Assembly (NCBI RefSeq): GCF_037392515.1
Contig: NC_090280.1
Span: forward strand, 60,463,504 to 60,527,503
Source: Haliotis asinina
Lineage: Eukaryota; Mollusca; Gastropoda; Lepetellida; Haliotidae
Length of the DNA stretch: 64,000 nucleotides
Direction of reading: 5' to 3'
Program-made: the position numbers and the translations under genes
Notes under the pieces: generated by a model
The model's input: only the letters and a program-made list of their open reading frames with translations
What the model was told of the DNA's origin: nothing
The model's database searches: none
Shown here: positions 1 to 13,103 of the stretch, piece after piece
Layout of the letters: the number at the start of each line of letters is the position of its first letter
Numbering within the stretch: the first letter of the stretch is position 1

Positions 1-239
1 CTTTCTTATGGTCCATTTGACCTGTTTCCCCACACATAACACTCAGCATGGAAAATGGCAATGGAGGAATGTGTAATTATCTTCTCTATATGTTGACATT
101 ACATTGAATTTAGGTTATTATTTTAACTTTTATTGACGTTACATATTTATGGGCTATCAATAGTTTAAAAGAGAATGAAAACTAAACAGATGTCAGTGGT
201 ATGCAGCTGATATACACCATTATGTAATTTTCTGAATAA

Positions 240-432
240 AATTGATATTTTAGATTTATCCTGACTCAATTGCTTATCTCCTCCTCCCTGGCAAAGGTAG
301 TGGCACACCTGAAATCCCTTGAAGTTCCCTTCTAAAAGAAATGGACGTAAAATACAATCAACCACCGGAAGCCTTCCTTTTCTGCCAAAACAGTCACATG
401 ACCTGCCATGCTTGTCACTCTCTCCTAATAAA
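240..432. repeat. Left inverted terminal repeat of the DIRS element
   Basis: The reverse complement of this stretch matches 3,703-3,877. Shared landmarks are 'gacaagcatggcaggtcatg', 'ggaggcttccgg'-like and 'agaagggaactt' blocks in the same order and spacing. The outermost part ('gagtcaggataa') recurs near 497 and at about 4,596-4,607. Confidence 0.7.
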
Positions 433-3400
433 AATCGCCCGTCACAAGAATATTGGAATTCACCATGCCTGAGAGGGGCAGCTGAGAGGGCATACATCAT
501 GAGTCAGGATAAGTATAAAATATTAATTTTATTCAGAAAATTACATATTTTTCCTTATCCAGACTCATGCATCATTGCTTACAGAATCCGATGGAAACAG
601 CAGTGGGTCAGACCACGCTGGATTCTGCTGGCTGTCTAAATTACTTCCGATATTTCCCCCCTAACAGGAACTTGTAATGGCAATAATTTGGTCGTGTAAT
701 TCCAATATTCATCTGTAATTTCTGGGGGATTATGTACAGTCGAACTTGTCTTCTGAAGAAGGCTTTGATGACTGGAACGTGATGATATCTAGATTAACTA
801 GCATCCTGTTAGTATCTAATGCAGCTAAATGTCAAGATGTTCAAATCAAGAGTAGCTGCGACCCTTCTTCATGTACTAGTATGTTCATTATGAGTACAGG
901 GTCATGCGACTGAGGTCTAGAGCATGAATTTCTGACATTCGTGCTGCTGTAGCCAAGGCAAGCTGAAACAGTGTCTTCTGAGTCAATTGTTCATATGAGG
1001 TCTGGTCTAGTGCGTTGTAGGCTCACTTGTGAGATACTGGAGTACGATGTTTAAATCCCAAGCTGGAGCTCTAAAACTGTGCTGTTGATCTTCCAACTTG
1101 AAGGAGCGTAATAAGGCAATTGCTCAGGTACTTCAGTCAACTTGATTCTTGTTTTCATGGTGATAACCAAGCTGAGGGACGTCAAGTATGTAGGTAATGT
1201 AGAACCTCTCACACCTCTGGAATGTCGTAAATGACATAGATAATCCCCTATTTGAGGATGGGTAGCCTTCATGTTTCAAACCCTTTCCACTTGTCATCAT
1301 ATATGTTACGAGCGGATTTCCGTAAAGTTAAGGTAACTGCTTTCACTGCCCTCACCGTGTATCCTCTGTATTTTAAACCGGCTTTAATACGGTCCATATG
1401 TGAAGTCGGAATACAGACGGATTGCCGTGCACCTGTTTGGTGTGTGGATGGACAAGATTTCATTGACCCTTGTTTGTTTATGTAAAAGGCCACTGTGGAG
1501 TTGTTTGCGTGAATCATCTGTTTCTTAGTACTGTCGACCAGTGATGGATAGCATAAATCACCGCTTTCCAATTGGTTGATGTGAACAGCTAGATCTTCCA
1601 TCTTCCAGACTCCTGCTGCAACCTCATTTTCTAGATTGCCACCCCATCCTTGGAGAGACACATCTAAGTAGAGATATTTGTTGAATGCCGGCTCTAACAT
1701 ATGAGTTCCTGCACAGACATTCGATCAGCGAGTCCACCTAAGTAGAAATGGCTACAGATTGTCTGGGAGCAGAATCTGACCTCTGTTGCTGAGATGAAGA
1801 TTCAAGAAGCATTGCAACGGGTGTAGATACAGTCTTCCTCTTCTGGTCATGTCCTGAGCTGACGTAATAAGACCTAGGAGACAAGCCACTGTTGTAGTGT
1901 CAACGGAGAGAGCAGTGCTTGATTTATCATGTCTTGAATCTTGACCCATGTCTTGTCTTGACCCACTGGTCCTCTGGGATAACAATCAGGTTCAATGTGG
2001 TGATGAAACAAATCCCGAGGAACTCAAGATCTTGTTGGGTTCCAATTCCGACTTCAGGTGATTTACTAACCATCCCAGTTGTGTTAGTAGCCTGATGTTG
2101 AAGTCTTGATGAGCTTGTATGCCATTGTCCAGGTAAAAAGTGCTGCGGAGCCCTCTGTAGATAATTGACGGTGGGTTTGGTTACGTGAGTAAATAGCTAT
2201 GGGGCCGAAGATATTCCAAACGGTAGAACCAGCCATTGATAATGCTGACCGTTGAAAAGGAAGTGCAGATATTTCCTGCATTCCTGACGTATTGGGATGT
2301 GTAGATATGCATCCTGTAGATCGATGCTGATAAGATAGTCCACTGGTTGGATGAGGAGCCTCAGATGTATCATTTTGAAGCGCTTTGGTTTCTGTAGAAA
2401 CTTCTTGTTGAATTCCTTCACGTTCTATATGAGCTGAAATTTTTCTTTGGAATTCTTCTTGGGTACCAGAAAAATTGGGGAGTAAAAACCTGCTGTTAGA
2501 CTCTTTGGTTGTATTACTTCTACTGCTCCCTTCTGTAACAGCGTTGTTATGGCATCAGTGAATCTGTTGAGTTGATCCTTTGCAAAAACAATGGGAGCTG
2601 GTACTCTTGTGACTGGAGGTGTAGTTTCCAGTGGAATCTTGCAGCTGTCTCGGTGAATCTTTGTGACATATTTGTTGTTGATAATTCCCCAAATTCTTCC
2701 AACAGAGTTGAAGATGTCCACCCACCTGAGACGGCTGTACAGGAATGGCTGGGGTGGAAGACTTCAGTCGTTCTGAACCTGATCTTCAATGTTTACCTCC
2801 TCTATCATCCTTGGATGAATGGCCTGACGTCTGAGAGCGCCTATTTCCTCCATTGGGGGGACGAAAAGAAGGAGATTTGCCTCCTCGAGCATAAACTTCT
2901 CATCTCTAGCTCTCTGGACTTGTTAGGGTAACATTGATTTGTCTGCTTGAGCACCGTTGTGAAGGTGTTGCAGGACTTGATCATCATGACCTTTCTTGAG
3001 TCTTGGGTGACCGACCGTGCTACCTCTTCAATTTTCCCATCAAAAACTGTAGGCACTGATCAAGGGGATAGATATAAGGGCCTTGTAAAATTTTCACTCC
3101 ATGATGAGGCAGACAAGAGACCTTGTCGACGTAGAAGATTCAGTCCCGCAGTAGTTGAGCTGAGGTGTTCGGACATAAATTGCTGATCTTTCTTCTGTGT
3201 GACGAGCGCTGACAGGATCATTTTCTCCTCCTTGCTAACAGGGTTGCCAAACTTCTCGATGAGAGTCTCATTGATGGCTCTAGATCAAGCTAGTCCTAAA
3301 AAGGTATGTCTCCTAGTGGTGTCCAGCTGAGCAAGACGCTTGTCCTCTATCTTGTAAGATCTGCTGTGGGCATCACTGATGATCTTGTATGATTCATCTA

Positions 3401-3702
3401 CATCTGGTGCTCTGATAAAGGGCTCCATGTGGTGAAGGGGAAAAATGACAAGCGTTGAAAGGTGGCATATGTTGTTGCTGAAACTTGGGTGCCGACTGGA
3501 ATGCCGCAGATAAAATTACAGGAATCGTAGATATCAGAGTTAGTGGCGGAAACGTTAACGTGTCGATATCCTCCATTTAACAAATTATAATGGATATATA
3601 TAAGCCAAATACCACATACAGCATAAATTCAGTTTAAGGACTGAAATAAATCAAAAAATTATCGCCATATTCGGGACCCCTGGATGCCTCCAGCTGACCT
3701 TG

Positions 3703-3877
3703 TCAGGCGACGAGGAAAGAGTGACAAGCATGGCAGGTCATGTGACCATTTTGGCGGGAAAGGGAGGCTTCCGGAGGGGGTTTGGGGGGGCAGTGTATTT
3801 TATATCCGCTTCTTTCAGAAGGGAACTTTAAGGGATTTAAGGTGTTCCACTTCCTTTGCGAAGGAGGAGATAGGCAA
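3703..3877. repeat. Right inverted terminal repeat of the DIRS element, proximal part
   Basis: This is an inverted match to about 267-432. The repeat is interrupted after 3,877 by a LINE insertion and resumes at about 4,590, where 'gagtcaggataag' matches the outer end of the left repeat. Confidence 0.7.
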
Positions 3878-4579
3878 AATACTTCTCGTGATCATTTGTA
3901 TTTTGAAACTGGTTGGGAAACTCTTAATGAACGTAGGAGAATTAGAAAACTTTGCTTGTTTTATAAAATTCTTCAGAATATTGGACCATCTTACCTTCAG
4001 GACCTATTACCTACAGATGTGGGCCAAAAAACATCTTACAACCTTCGCAACTCTTTTAAATTAAAAATTCAAAGTAAAATAAATGTAGCCCCATCTTTCT
4101 TTTCATCTGGTGCAAGGAAACTGAACATTCTCCACACAACACTAAAGTACAATACAAGTCTGGTAAATTACGATTTATTCAGAATTAATTTAATATCAGA
4201 TGCTTCTTGTGCTTATGGTTGTTCTTGTGAAAACTCATGGCATTACTGTTTAGAATGTTCTCTATATACACCGCAGTGTAAAGAATTGATAGTAAATGTA
4301 CATTCTGTCGTTAAAAATCACATACCCATTAATTTCGATTAATTGTTGTTTGGTCATGCTACTCTGTCACTTCATGAAAATGAATAATTATGCCAACATG
4401 TACATGGATATATACTAAGTTAACTGAAAGATTTTTATAGTTTATTCTTGTATATATTATTGCCTCAAATCCCTGTTGTCAATGTTTTTATATTGTAAAT
4501 ATGACATATGCAGCTTCTTGGAGAAGGCATTCCTAAGCTGGATAACTTGTGCCCAATCCACTTCAATCCAATCCAAACA
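3878..4579 (+). mobile_element. 5'-truncated LINE inserted in the DIRS terminal repeat
   Basis: The plus-strand reading frame (to the stop near 4,342) encodes the C-terminal, post-RT part of a LINE polymerase. It runs from a 'GWETLNERRRIRKLCLFYKIL' segment through 'TSYNLRNSF' to a Cys/His cluster ('CSCENSWHYCLEC'). About 240 bp of 3' UTR follow and end in an 'atccaatccaa'-type short repeat tail. The insert is flanked by a 10-bp target-site duplication, 'agataggcaa', at 3,868-3,877 and 4,580-4,589. Only about 700 bp of the element is present, which is ordinary 5' truncation. The exact LINE clade is not assigned. Confidence 0.75.
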
Positions 4580-4753
4580 AGATAGGCAATTAAGCATGAG
4601 TCAGGATAAGGCAAAATGTGTAAAACTGTTTAGAGGCAATGAATATATTCCATTAATATTCCCCTTAACCTCAATATTGCCATCAGCATTCCCATAGTTT
4701 AAAAACACTGCACGGAAATATTCAAATATGTCTTCATGAGAAAATAATTAGAC

Positions 4754-4839
4754 AGTAGTATAGACAATGGCTTTTATGGACGGGGTCCTTACCGAGGGTC
4801 CAATTTAAAAATTCCAAAACCGCCATTGTCTATACTACT
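4754..4839. mobile_element. MITE-like hairpin with perfect 18-bp inverted ends
   Basis: Arms 'agtagtatagacaatggc' (4,754-4,771) and 'gccattgtctatactact' (4,822-4,839) are perfect inverted repeats around a ~50-bp centre. No coding capacity. It is either a short palindromic MITE or a simple hairpin; no clear target duplication was identified. Confidence 0.45.
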
Positions 4840-5689
4840 ACTAAGTTGCATGTAAACTTTGGCTGAAATCGGCATAAGTTTCTGAGCTATGGACTTCGAA
4901 GTGAGCATGGGGTTGGTGGTGGAAAGGTTTTCTGGTTGCCATGAATTGAAGACAATGTTTTTTGGGTGGACTTTGATAAAAAGAGAAACAATCTGTGCTA
5001 GGGCGAGTCGTACACTAGATTGAACAGTTAAGAGAAATATTATCTTGAGTAGGATTTGACCTTTCAGATGGTGTTTGAGATGTAGTAGAAGTAATATTTT
5101 ACAAGATCACAGTTTCCTTGATAAACACATGCAGACACCTTACATATTTTTCTTGGTGGTGTAATTTTTTTTATATTCCAAGCAGCTAACCAAGCAGTTT
5201 GCTGAGACTTTTACTACCAAACTTATGCCATTCCTGCCTTGGACAGTTCTCATTCTCAGCATTAAAGTGTTATTAAATGAACATTATGTATGTGTTGAGA
5301 CTTGGCTGGTCACACACACACCAACACACGCTTTCATGGTTAATTTTAATTTACATTACACACTGTCAGGAACTTGCCGGTATTAAATCCATTTAAGTTA
5401 TCAGCTAAGTGAAGAGTTTCTATGACTGATCCAACTACAATCTTGACTTGTGCTTTTTTGTTATTTTTATTTGGGCCACCTTTATGTGTTTGAGCCACGA
5501 ACTTTCAAAAAGCGGTGGCCAGACTTGAAACATTTGGGCCACTACAGATTTTTTACAAGCTTCTATCACTGTCACAGGTGGTGTAGTAGCATATCTGCCC
5601 ACATACAAAAAGGGGTAGACGATGATTGTAGACGGCCATAAAAACCAGTACAAGCATTGATTAAGAAACCAGGCACTTAACAAAAGTGT

Positions 5690-6862
5690 TCCCCTGACAT
5701 TCAGTGTTGATGGCTCTGCTTATGACTGGCTTCAATCATCTCTGTCAGGGTGCACTCAGGCTGTGAAGATGAAGAATAGTGTGTCTAGGACGGTACAAGT
5801 TCGCTATGGTGTACCTCAGGGATCTGTCTTGGGTCCAATCATATTCTCCATATATACCTCCCCTTTGGGAGATATAACATACTACCATGGTCTGTCCATA
5901 CATCTCTATGTACATGAGATGCAGCAATATCTTGCATTCAAACCCACCAACCAGAGATCTATCAGCTTGGCTTTCAGTCTGATGACACTCTGTGCAGGAC
6001 ATTTAACACTGGATGGCTTGCCACTTCTTAAACCTGAAGGGTGAGAAAACAGAACTTATGATCTTCTGTCCCCAATCTGCACAACAGGAGTTGAGTCTTC
6101 CTTCATTACACATTGGAGGCCATGTTATAAAACCAGCACTGGAGGCAAGGAAGCTTGGCTTTGTCATTGAATCAACTCTTTCAGCTGAATCACACATCAA
6201 CAATCAACAAAATATGCCACAGGGCATATGCCAATATACATCAGTCAGATAAGGAGGTTCATCACTGCCAAAGCTGTTATTTTACTCATCCAGGCATGTG
6301 TGTTCTCTCATCTTGACTACTGCAATGCTCAGCTGTATGGACAACCCAAGACTCTCATCAACAAGTTGCAGCGAGTACAGAACTCAGCAGCCAGAGTGGC
6401 GATGAGAACATGGAAATCTGACAGTATAAAACCTGTTCTGAAGCCCCTTCATTGGTTGAAAGTGGAACAAAGGGTGAAATACAAAGTACTGATGCTTGTG
6501 TTTAAATCAAAACACAAACTTGCACTACTGTATCTTCAAGATCTTATCACAGATTAACAACCAGACAGAGCCTTACGGTCAGCTAGCCAGAATCTGGTTG
6601 ATCCTCCATCTTCAAGGCCAGAAACCTATGGTGACTGTAGATTTGCAGCAGCAGGCCCAGCACTGTGGAACTAACTTCCAGAGAGTGTACAATCAATTTC
6701 GTATCTGTACTATTTCAAGAATGGCATCAAGACTCCTCTGTTCCAGGAGGATTACGAACAGACATTTCCTAGCATTGTGTATATCCATGTGTTGTCAGAC
6801 TCTAGACACCTTTGAGTACCTGTGCTCAGCTGGTAAAAGCGCTATATAAATCTATAGTTATG
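5690..6862 (+). mobile_element. L2-type LINE fragment (RT domain to 3' end)
   Basis: Translation gives a typical LINE reverse-transcriptase segment: a 'DGSAYDWLQSSLSG' block, then 'YGVPQGSVLGPI' (RT core), then the position of the YADD box, degraded here to 'HLYVHEMQQYLAF'. The thumb and C-terminal part follow ('CVFSHLDYCNAQLYG', 'RVQNSAARVAMRT', 'LKPLHWLKVEQRVKYKVLML'). The frame changes near 6,005, 6,235 and 6,560, so it is inactive. The 3' end 'aaaagcgctatataaat' near 6,835-6,852 is the usual L2-family terminus. The 5' part (endonuclease) is absent. Confidence 0.8.
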
Positions 6863-7284
6863 TTTTACAGATTAGAAATGAAATGCAGCAGAGAGGGTTT
6901 GGGTGATTCTGGCACAGTCAGGCTGGTAAAGTTCATCATCAGCTCAGGGCCCTCGCCCCCTCTACACGCAGCCCAGACAGCGAATGGGACTTCTCCCAGG
7001 TAACACTGCCTAGTCGAACCCATCAAGAACTTTTCGGAGAATATGGAGGCTCCCCAACCCTGCAGCCTTCTGCATTACCCAGATTGTCAGAAGGGCTGTG
7101 CTCCTGGTGGAGAACCCGGGCACTCTCCTGATCTGTGCCAAGAGATCAGGAGGTATCAAACCAAGGGCACCGAGAACAATGGGGAGACTGACGACAGTGT
7201 ACTTGGGATGCAAGCGAGACATTTCAAAGGCAAGGTCTGCATATTTATCATGCTTTTCCTGAACCTTGCCGATCACATTGTTTT
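6863..7284 (-). mobile_element. R4/Dong-like LINE 3' fragment, copy 1
   Basis: This stretch is closely similar to 30,352-30,770 in the same orientation. The minus-strand translation (7,276 downward) gives 'EKHDKYADLAFEMSRLHPKYTVV' and 'IVLGALGLIPPDLLAQIRR', the end of a retrotransposon ORF after a nuclease-like domain. It abuts the L2 3' end on its left and is 5'-truncated at an AT-rich 'ttttattatatta' on its right. See the longer copy at 30.4 kb for the domain argument. Confidence 0.65.
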
Positions 7285-8474
7285 ATTATATTAAGCTTCA
7301 GCTTACCTAAACAAATGATAATCTGTCAAATACTTTATTTTTCAACTCCCACACCAACCTATTTGCACGTTTAACATGTTTAATGGAGAATGAGCCTTGT
7401 AGGTTCTGTAACAAATGAACAGAGGAAGGAGTGCTAATAAACCAATCTACACCTTTGATAAGGTGAAATAAAGCAGAGGAATTTCTGCTAGGAAAGCTAT
7501 GACAAGTTGTGGTATCCAAAGGAGTACTTTTCATAATAAACTAGTGAACAGGGTCCCTTTTGAATTCAGAAAGGGCATTCCCCCTATCCTGTCTCATGAA
7601 GAGGAACAGAAACTTTCTCTCTGACACGTTTAATATCTCACAGTATAACATTAACATACATCAAATGTAACGTGTTAATCATGTCTGCACAAAACTAACT
7701 TTTCTCCCACATTATTATGTAGGTATCACATTTTTCATGAGACATTCATGACCTTGAAAATGGAACTTGAACCGGAGAACAGGTTTGATAGGAATGCTAT
7801 AATTGTATAAAAATCAACATACCAGAAACAAAATACCTAGCCTATTTTCAGATGCTGAGGTTCGGCCAGGACCAAACAGACAGATTGTACGTGATATCAC
7901 AGGAGCCCCTGTCAGGCGAGTACCACAGCAACTGACATCAGTATTTGGTCCACTGTTTAGGGACATTAACAATAAAGTGTGGTGAAGTTGTGCATGTACT
8001 GATTATGTTTGATCATTTAGTTGTTTTACTTTAGCATCTTCAAAATAATGTCATTTGTATATTTTGGGCAAAACAGTAATTAATAACCATTTGTTGTATC
8101 AATTTCAGGTATATGAACCAGTCAGCATTACTGATTTATAATAATTAAATCTCTCATTTCAGGCTGCATAAGATATTTAAGCAGCTGTAAGTAAAATAAT
8201 ATCATAATTTCATTGTGTAAGTCTACTTCAGTGTCAGGTAGTACAGCTAGTGTAAAAGTGCAAGTTTAGATATTTCGGTGATTGGCTAGTTTTGAATTAG
8301 GTGTCCTACATCCCAACCCTTTGTTTCCACATGTTTTTTCTTGTCACTTGCACTTGGAAATTTGGTTAGAGACTCAGGACAATGAATTAAAAAGGGTTAG
8401 TAATCATTATGTATTTTTATGCATGTAAATGTATCTATGTCAAGTTAGTATTGTTTCAACATGTCACATATACT

Positions 8475-8495
8475 CTGTGTGTATGTGTGTATGTA

Positions 8496-8542
<47 letters not shown>

Positions 8543-8545
8543 GAG
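8475..8545. repeat. (GT)n / (GTGTAT)n microsatellite
   Basis: Alternating 'gtgtat' and 'gtgt' units run for about 70 bp. Open frames across it are repeat artefacts. Confidence 0.9.
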
Positions 8546-10639
8546 TTGAGTGTATGTCTATAAGAAATACCATATTTGATCATATGTATGGTTTTGTTGA
8601 TTTGGTAGTAAATTGTGTTGTTTATCACTGAACTGATAATAGCGTAGATGAAATATTTAGATATGTAAATAGTATTCATGGTAGGTTTTATATCATGAAC
8701 AGGTTGATACCAGATATTGTTGGTCACATGCCAGGACAACACCCCCGTGGGAATTACAGGGTATATAGGTTTATGTCTATATGTAGAGTACCTAGTATAC
8801 ATATAACTTATACATACTCTTTATGGCATTCCAATTAATTAAGTATAATATCAGGCATGTGATAATGCCACATTCGTATTGCTTGTGTAACTGAAACTGC
8901 AATGATTATGATATGCTAAGTTTATATTTGTATCACTTATGACTGTGTAAAGTGTTGCTTTTATATATATAGTCAGCTTGTGAGAATTGTACTCTTGTTA
9001 TTCCATTCATTGTTGCAGGGTGTCAGTTTGTCATCAGTTGGTCTTCCCGTCAATTTAATCAACAAATAAACAGTTCTCACACCCTAGCCTGTGTCATTGT
9101 GCATTCACAAGACCATCTATATCAAGACAAGAATATCAGGCTGTTACGTAAGTATAACATCCTCGACAGGGAAAATGTAATAAGGAGGCCCACTCAGAGA
9201 TGGAGGCCCAAAACTTGATTATTCTTATTTAATTCGTGTTTTGCTGGAAAGACATATATTACAAGATGTTATTAAAAGTTTAGAGAATGCTGGAATCGAT
9301 GGGGACAGTGTTTGGTGTTAGTTACTTCTGACTTGAATGTATTGTAGGTCTTTTCTGAGTATATTATAAGTTTTCTTAAAAAAAAAACAAATTGAGTGTC
9401 CGGGTACTGCCACACAACTGTACTACTGAATGAGCCATTGAACAAGCAGTATGAATATCAGGTTGAATAAGGTGTTTGCTGACTTTGTGTCGATTTCATT
9501 ATAAACAGCAGATCTCTATGTCCCTTCATATCCTATAAGTTTGGTCCAAATCGTTGGTTTTCACTGTTGTGTGCACTACAGCCACTACAGCTCAATATAT
9601 AAGCATACAGGAGATGATAAGTTTCATTCTGGTCAAATCATATCACCTGAATATATATTCCTCATCTGATAACAATGAGCTTTAACATGTTTCTTTCATT
9701 GTATCTTAACATAATGAAAGACTTCTAAAGCAGCCTTTCAAAGAAATAATTCCTCATGGATGAAATCTATGGGGGATAGGGGCGGAAGTCTTACCACAAT
9801 GGGCTGGTGTCAAACCGAGGCTACACCCTCTCATTCACCCAGAAGCTTAGATTAACACTTAGTAATGCTTGATTCATTGACCAAAATTGTTCTTCCCTGT
9901 GAGGTGTGGTCTAGTGAATTAGTGACCACAGCTAGCCAAACAGTTGATCAGCAAGTGTTCATCTGCCAAATTAGCTAAGATACATAGCGTTCACTACATG
10001 AACATTTTAAATAATCGTAACTCGTAGACATATTTATGAAGACTATTTCTTGCCTTTGTGCTGTAAATTGAATGATCCTTCATTGTTTAACAATTGCTTG
10101 TGAGATGTATCCCCTTGTTTTGGTATTTGTCTATAATCGAAACATAACAAATACTGTTTTGATACTTGTTTGCTAATATGGAACATAAAAGATGTGCAGC
10201 AAGGATTGAAGCTGGGTGCTTGAAACCTAACAGAACATGGAAATATTAAAAGTGACATTCAAGGCAGTAGAAATGTGAACTGAGGAATATAAATTTTTTA
10301 AATTCTTTTTATTTATTTATTTTATTTCTATTTGTTATGCATAAATGGAATGTAGAGATTATTAATTCGTTAACTCATGAATTTTTTAATTCCTACATTC
10401 AATACGTGTTGTTAGTAAACTATGTTTTTCAGTCAAACTTTAAGTAGTACAGAAACACTAATGCACTGTCAAGGTGGCTGCAATGACCCAATATAATGAA
10501 TATTGTAGAAAGCATTGAAAACTCAAGAACATTTCCTTTGAAAACAGTTGTTGAAAGGGCTGGGTGGTCTGTCAGTCTAGATTGGAAACGAAAGTCTCCA
10601 CACAATCCTTATATATTTTTTAAGAATGTATGAAAATTT

Positions 10640-11060
10640 GTTGTAAACAAACAGCGAGGTGAGGAACACGCGTGTTACTATTTTAGGAAGGGAATCCCTT
10701 CGCGTCACGTGATTCAAAATGGCGCCGCTCACATGCGATCGATCGACTCAGATGTTTGATGGCTTGCAAATATTTACTTTTTAATATTCTGATAACGAAA
10801 CTAGGGCGCACATGTAGGTATAAGTACATAGAAGCCAGTCATATAAGTTTTTCGTGCGCAATAGTCGTAACGAGTGCGCGAAAGTGCGCCAAAGGATTTC
10901 CACCATTGCGGCCTATGCCGGCTATGGAGGTGCGGCATAGCGTTCGTGTACTAAACGCTATGCATCTTAGCTACCGCCGAATCGAACACCGTTTGAGTTC
11001 ATCACAAGAGTACATACAAAATCACAAGCTGCTTGGTGAATGAGAAAGAGTAGATCGATG
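10640..11060. promoter_or_regulatory. CpG-rich, promoter-like patch with a YY1-type site
   Basis: CpG density rises sharply over an AT-rich background. Landmarks at about 10,703-10,727 are 'cgcgtcacgtgattcaaaat' followed by 'ggcgccgct': a CACGTG E-box next to an 'AAAATGGCGCC' sequence resembling the YY1 element common just downstream of metazoan transcription starts. A 95-codon open frame (10,756-11,043, plus) overlaps but matches nothing I know. This could be the 5' end of a gene whose other exons I cannot recognise, or a CpG-rich element fragment. The promoter role is inference. Confidence 0.3.
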
Positions 11061-13103
11061 TTAAAGTTACAACCTGCTGCGTTTACTTACGTTTTAGTAC
11101 TAAAGGGGCACTCATGCGGAGCAATTTCCGTGGACTGGTAGTTCCTTTTGTTATTGTTTTTCTCCCGTGAGTACCCGGATGATATCCCAGCATTGGTGAC
11201 TGGTTCATGACCTCTGCTGCGCAGCCCGTATCCGCAAGTGGGAGTTTAATTATAGACAGATCATCTAAGGTGAAGTCATTTTTACTTCACCATAAATATA
11301 TTATGAAAACACTTTGAAGGTTAATCATCTGACAGTGGTAGAAATGGTAAAAAATGTATTAGGACGGAAAAATAACGAAGCCAATGTCTGTCTTTATATT
11401 TTGTCTCACCATTATATGGTCTCTGGTCTCACAACCCTAATTAGTTTATTGTCATATTTGTATGATTTTGAAAATTAATAAAAGAACACACGGCCTGTTT
11501 ATACTTATAGTAAATTTCTAACATGACATTACCATTTAAACATTGTATAGACTGCAAATAGAGATCCCATTTCACACACATATGCGATCAAGTGTGTGTT
11601 TTCTGTCAAATAGATTCTGCTGAATGCTACAACAAATAAATTAAAACAAAAAGCAAATAATGAATTTAAAACAGACTAATGTTATAGCAACAATATCAGG
11701 CTACTACCTTGTTCGGGAATGTATCCATCAATATTAGCATCCACATAAAAGAACGATATTCCATTCATCTGCAGCAGGTAAATAATCCTGCTCTACGTCG
11801 TGTGTCTTACAACAGTCTAATTTGCGAAAAAGTGACACACCGTTTCAGGTATTTCACATTGGTGAAAAACTGATAAACCTCTCATTGGTCACCCAGGATA
11901 GCACACCTGGCAACTAACTGCATGATGTCCGTCATTTTAAGTAATTTAGTCAACCAATAATGAGCAATCAGTCAATCAACGCAAGGGTGGTTAATTCTTT
12001 GAAGGGAGGATGTTGTTTTTACACTCACACTTTACGACAGGGTGTAGTCAGTATAGATTAGTACATCTACACACACTGCATTTTGACAAATCCGCTGTAG
12101 AAGATAAAAGTAATTAATCAATCAGTGTGTTATAGTTTAATCCTTTGATCGATGTTTGTTTTTGTAACTCAGCTGATAAACCCTCTTGCATCACTTACAT
12201 GCACATATTACATAGCATACAATACATTTGCCATTACAGACCTTAATTTATAATGTTGAGTATTTACTCCGGACAGGTGAAATGCCAAATGGGAACCTTT
12301 GTTGAGTAATCTGAGTGGTGTTACTACTAATTATACCTGTTATAAATTCATTAACTGACCATCCAGAGAATGATGACAAATAACATGTGTAGGTTTACAC
12401 CATCAAACGCGAGTTACAGCAAGGAAGATGTAATCTCTGCGTTGCATGCGGCCTGAAAACACTTATGGGCCGAAACTGCTTTGAGTATACCAACGGAACT
12501 TCGTTACATAAGAAATACATACAGGCATTTGCTGTGAACGTGGGTAAATAGTTGAAATCCGTTTTCTTTTACATAAGAACATTTTCTGATTTCTCTACCA
12601 ATGGCAAAGTCATCGTTTTTAGTTTACGAATTCAAATATTACAGGTAATAAACCAGGGTAGCTACCATAGCTACCAAAATATATGTATGATATTTTCACA
12701 GCAGGGCCAACACTCAAAACTATCTAACTATAAAGCTTTGCAATCTTTCGGACTGAAACAATTGGCTTGCTACGTGCCTGTAGACGTCATATTTTCACAT
12801 AACATGATTAAATATCGAGGTAATAAACACAGAAATAGGATCAAATTGGATCAGTCACTATACCATCCAAACATCCGAAAAAAACTACACTGCTGGGATA
12901 TTTTGTTATGATCAGACAAGGAATACCACGAATATCATTAAATAATGGTGTATGATGCACGGGCATCCGGCCTCCTGACTGTTCAGGTGAAGAAATTCTG
13001 CTAATGTGGTCCGGAGCCCAGTCCCTTTGCCTGTCACGGTCAAAGGAGCGGGCGTTGACCAATTTGCAGTTTGGTTTCGTAATTAGACCGTTGGCGAGAA
13101 ACA

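Larger units (their letters stand above)
240..4610 (-). mobile_element. Decayed DIRS-type retroelement (tyrosine-recombinase retrotransposon)
   Basis: Read on the minus strand, the parts come in DIRS order: a gag-like region (about 3,590-2,790), reverse transcriptase (about 2,720-2,085, with DIRS-style 'GFYSPIFLVPKKN' and 'SIDLQDAYLHIPI' motifs), an RNase H-like region (about 1,990-1,270) and a tyrosine-recombinase region (about 1,270-560). The ends carry inverted terminal repeats (about 240-432 and 3,703-3,877, continuing beyond a nested LINE to about 4,610). A third related segment at about 490-590 fits the internal complementary region of DIRS elements. The coding region is broken in several places (roughly six or more breaks), so this is a fossil. 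The well-preserved terminal repeats suggest moderate rather than extreme age. Family assignment rests on motif recognition; the outer limits are approximate. Confidence 0.75.
7290..12830. other. Long stretch without a recognised gene
   Basis: I see no convincing gene here. It is AT-rich, with one (GT)-rich microsatellite and one CpG-rich promoter-like patch, listed separately. A short open segment at about 7,854-7,984 follows a plausible acceptor ('cctattttcag') and could be a terminal exon, but I recognise no family. A small hairpin ('ggtgaagt ... acttcacc') lies near 11,269-11,292. Confidence 0.5.

Noticed and set aside
7803-7985. 2A-like 'DAEVRPGPN' motif, or a terminal exon
   Set aside because: The 2A consensus needs D-x-E-x-N-P-G-P and here Arg replaces Asn. 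Although a plausible acceptor precedes it, no family is recognisable.
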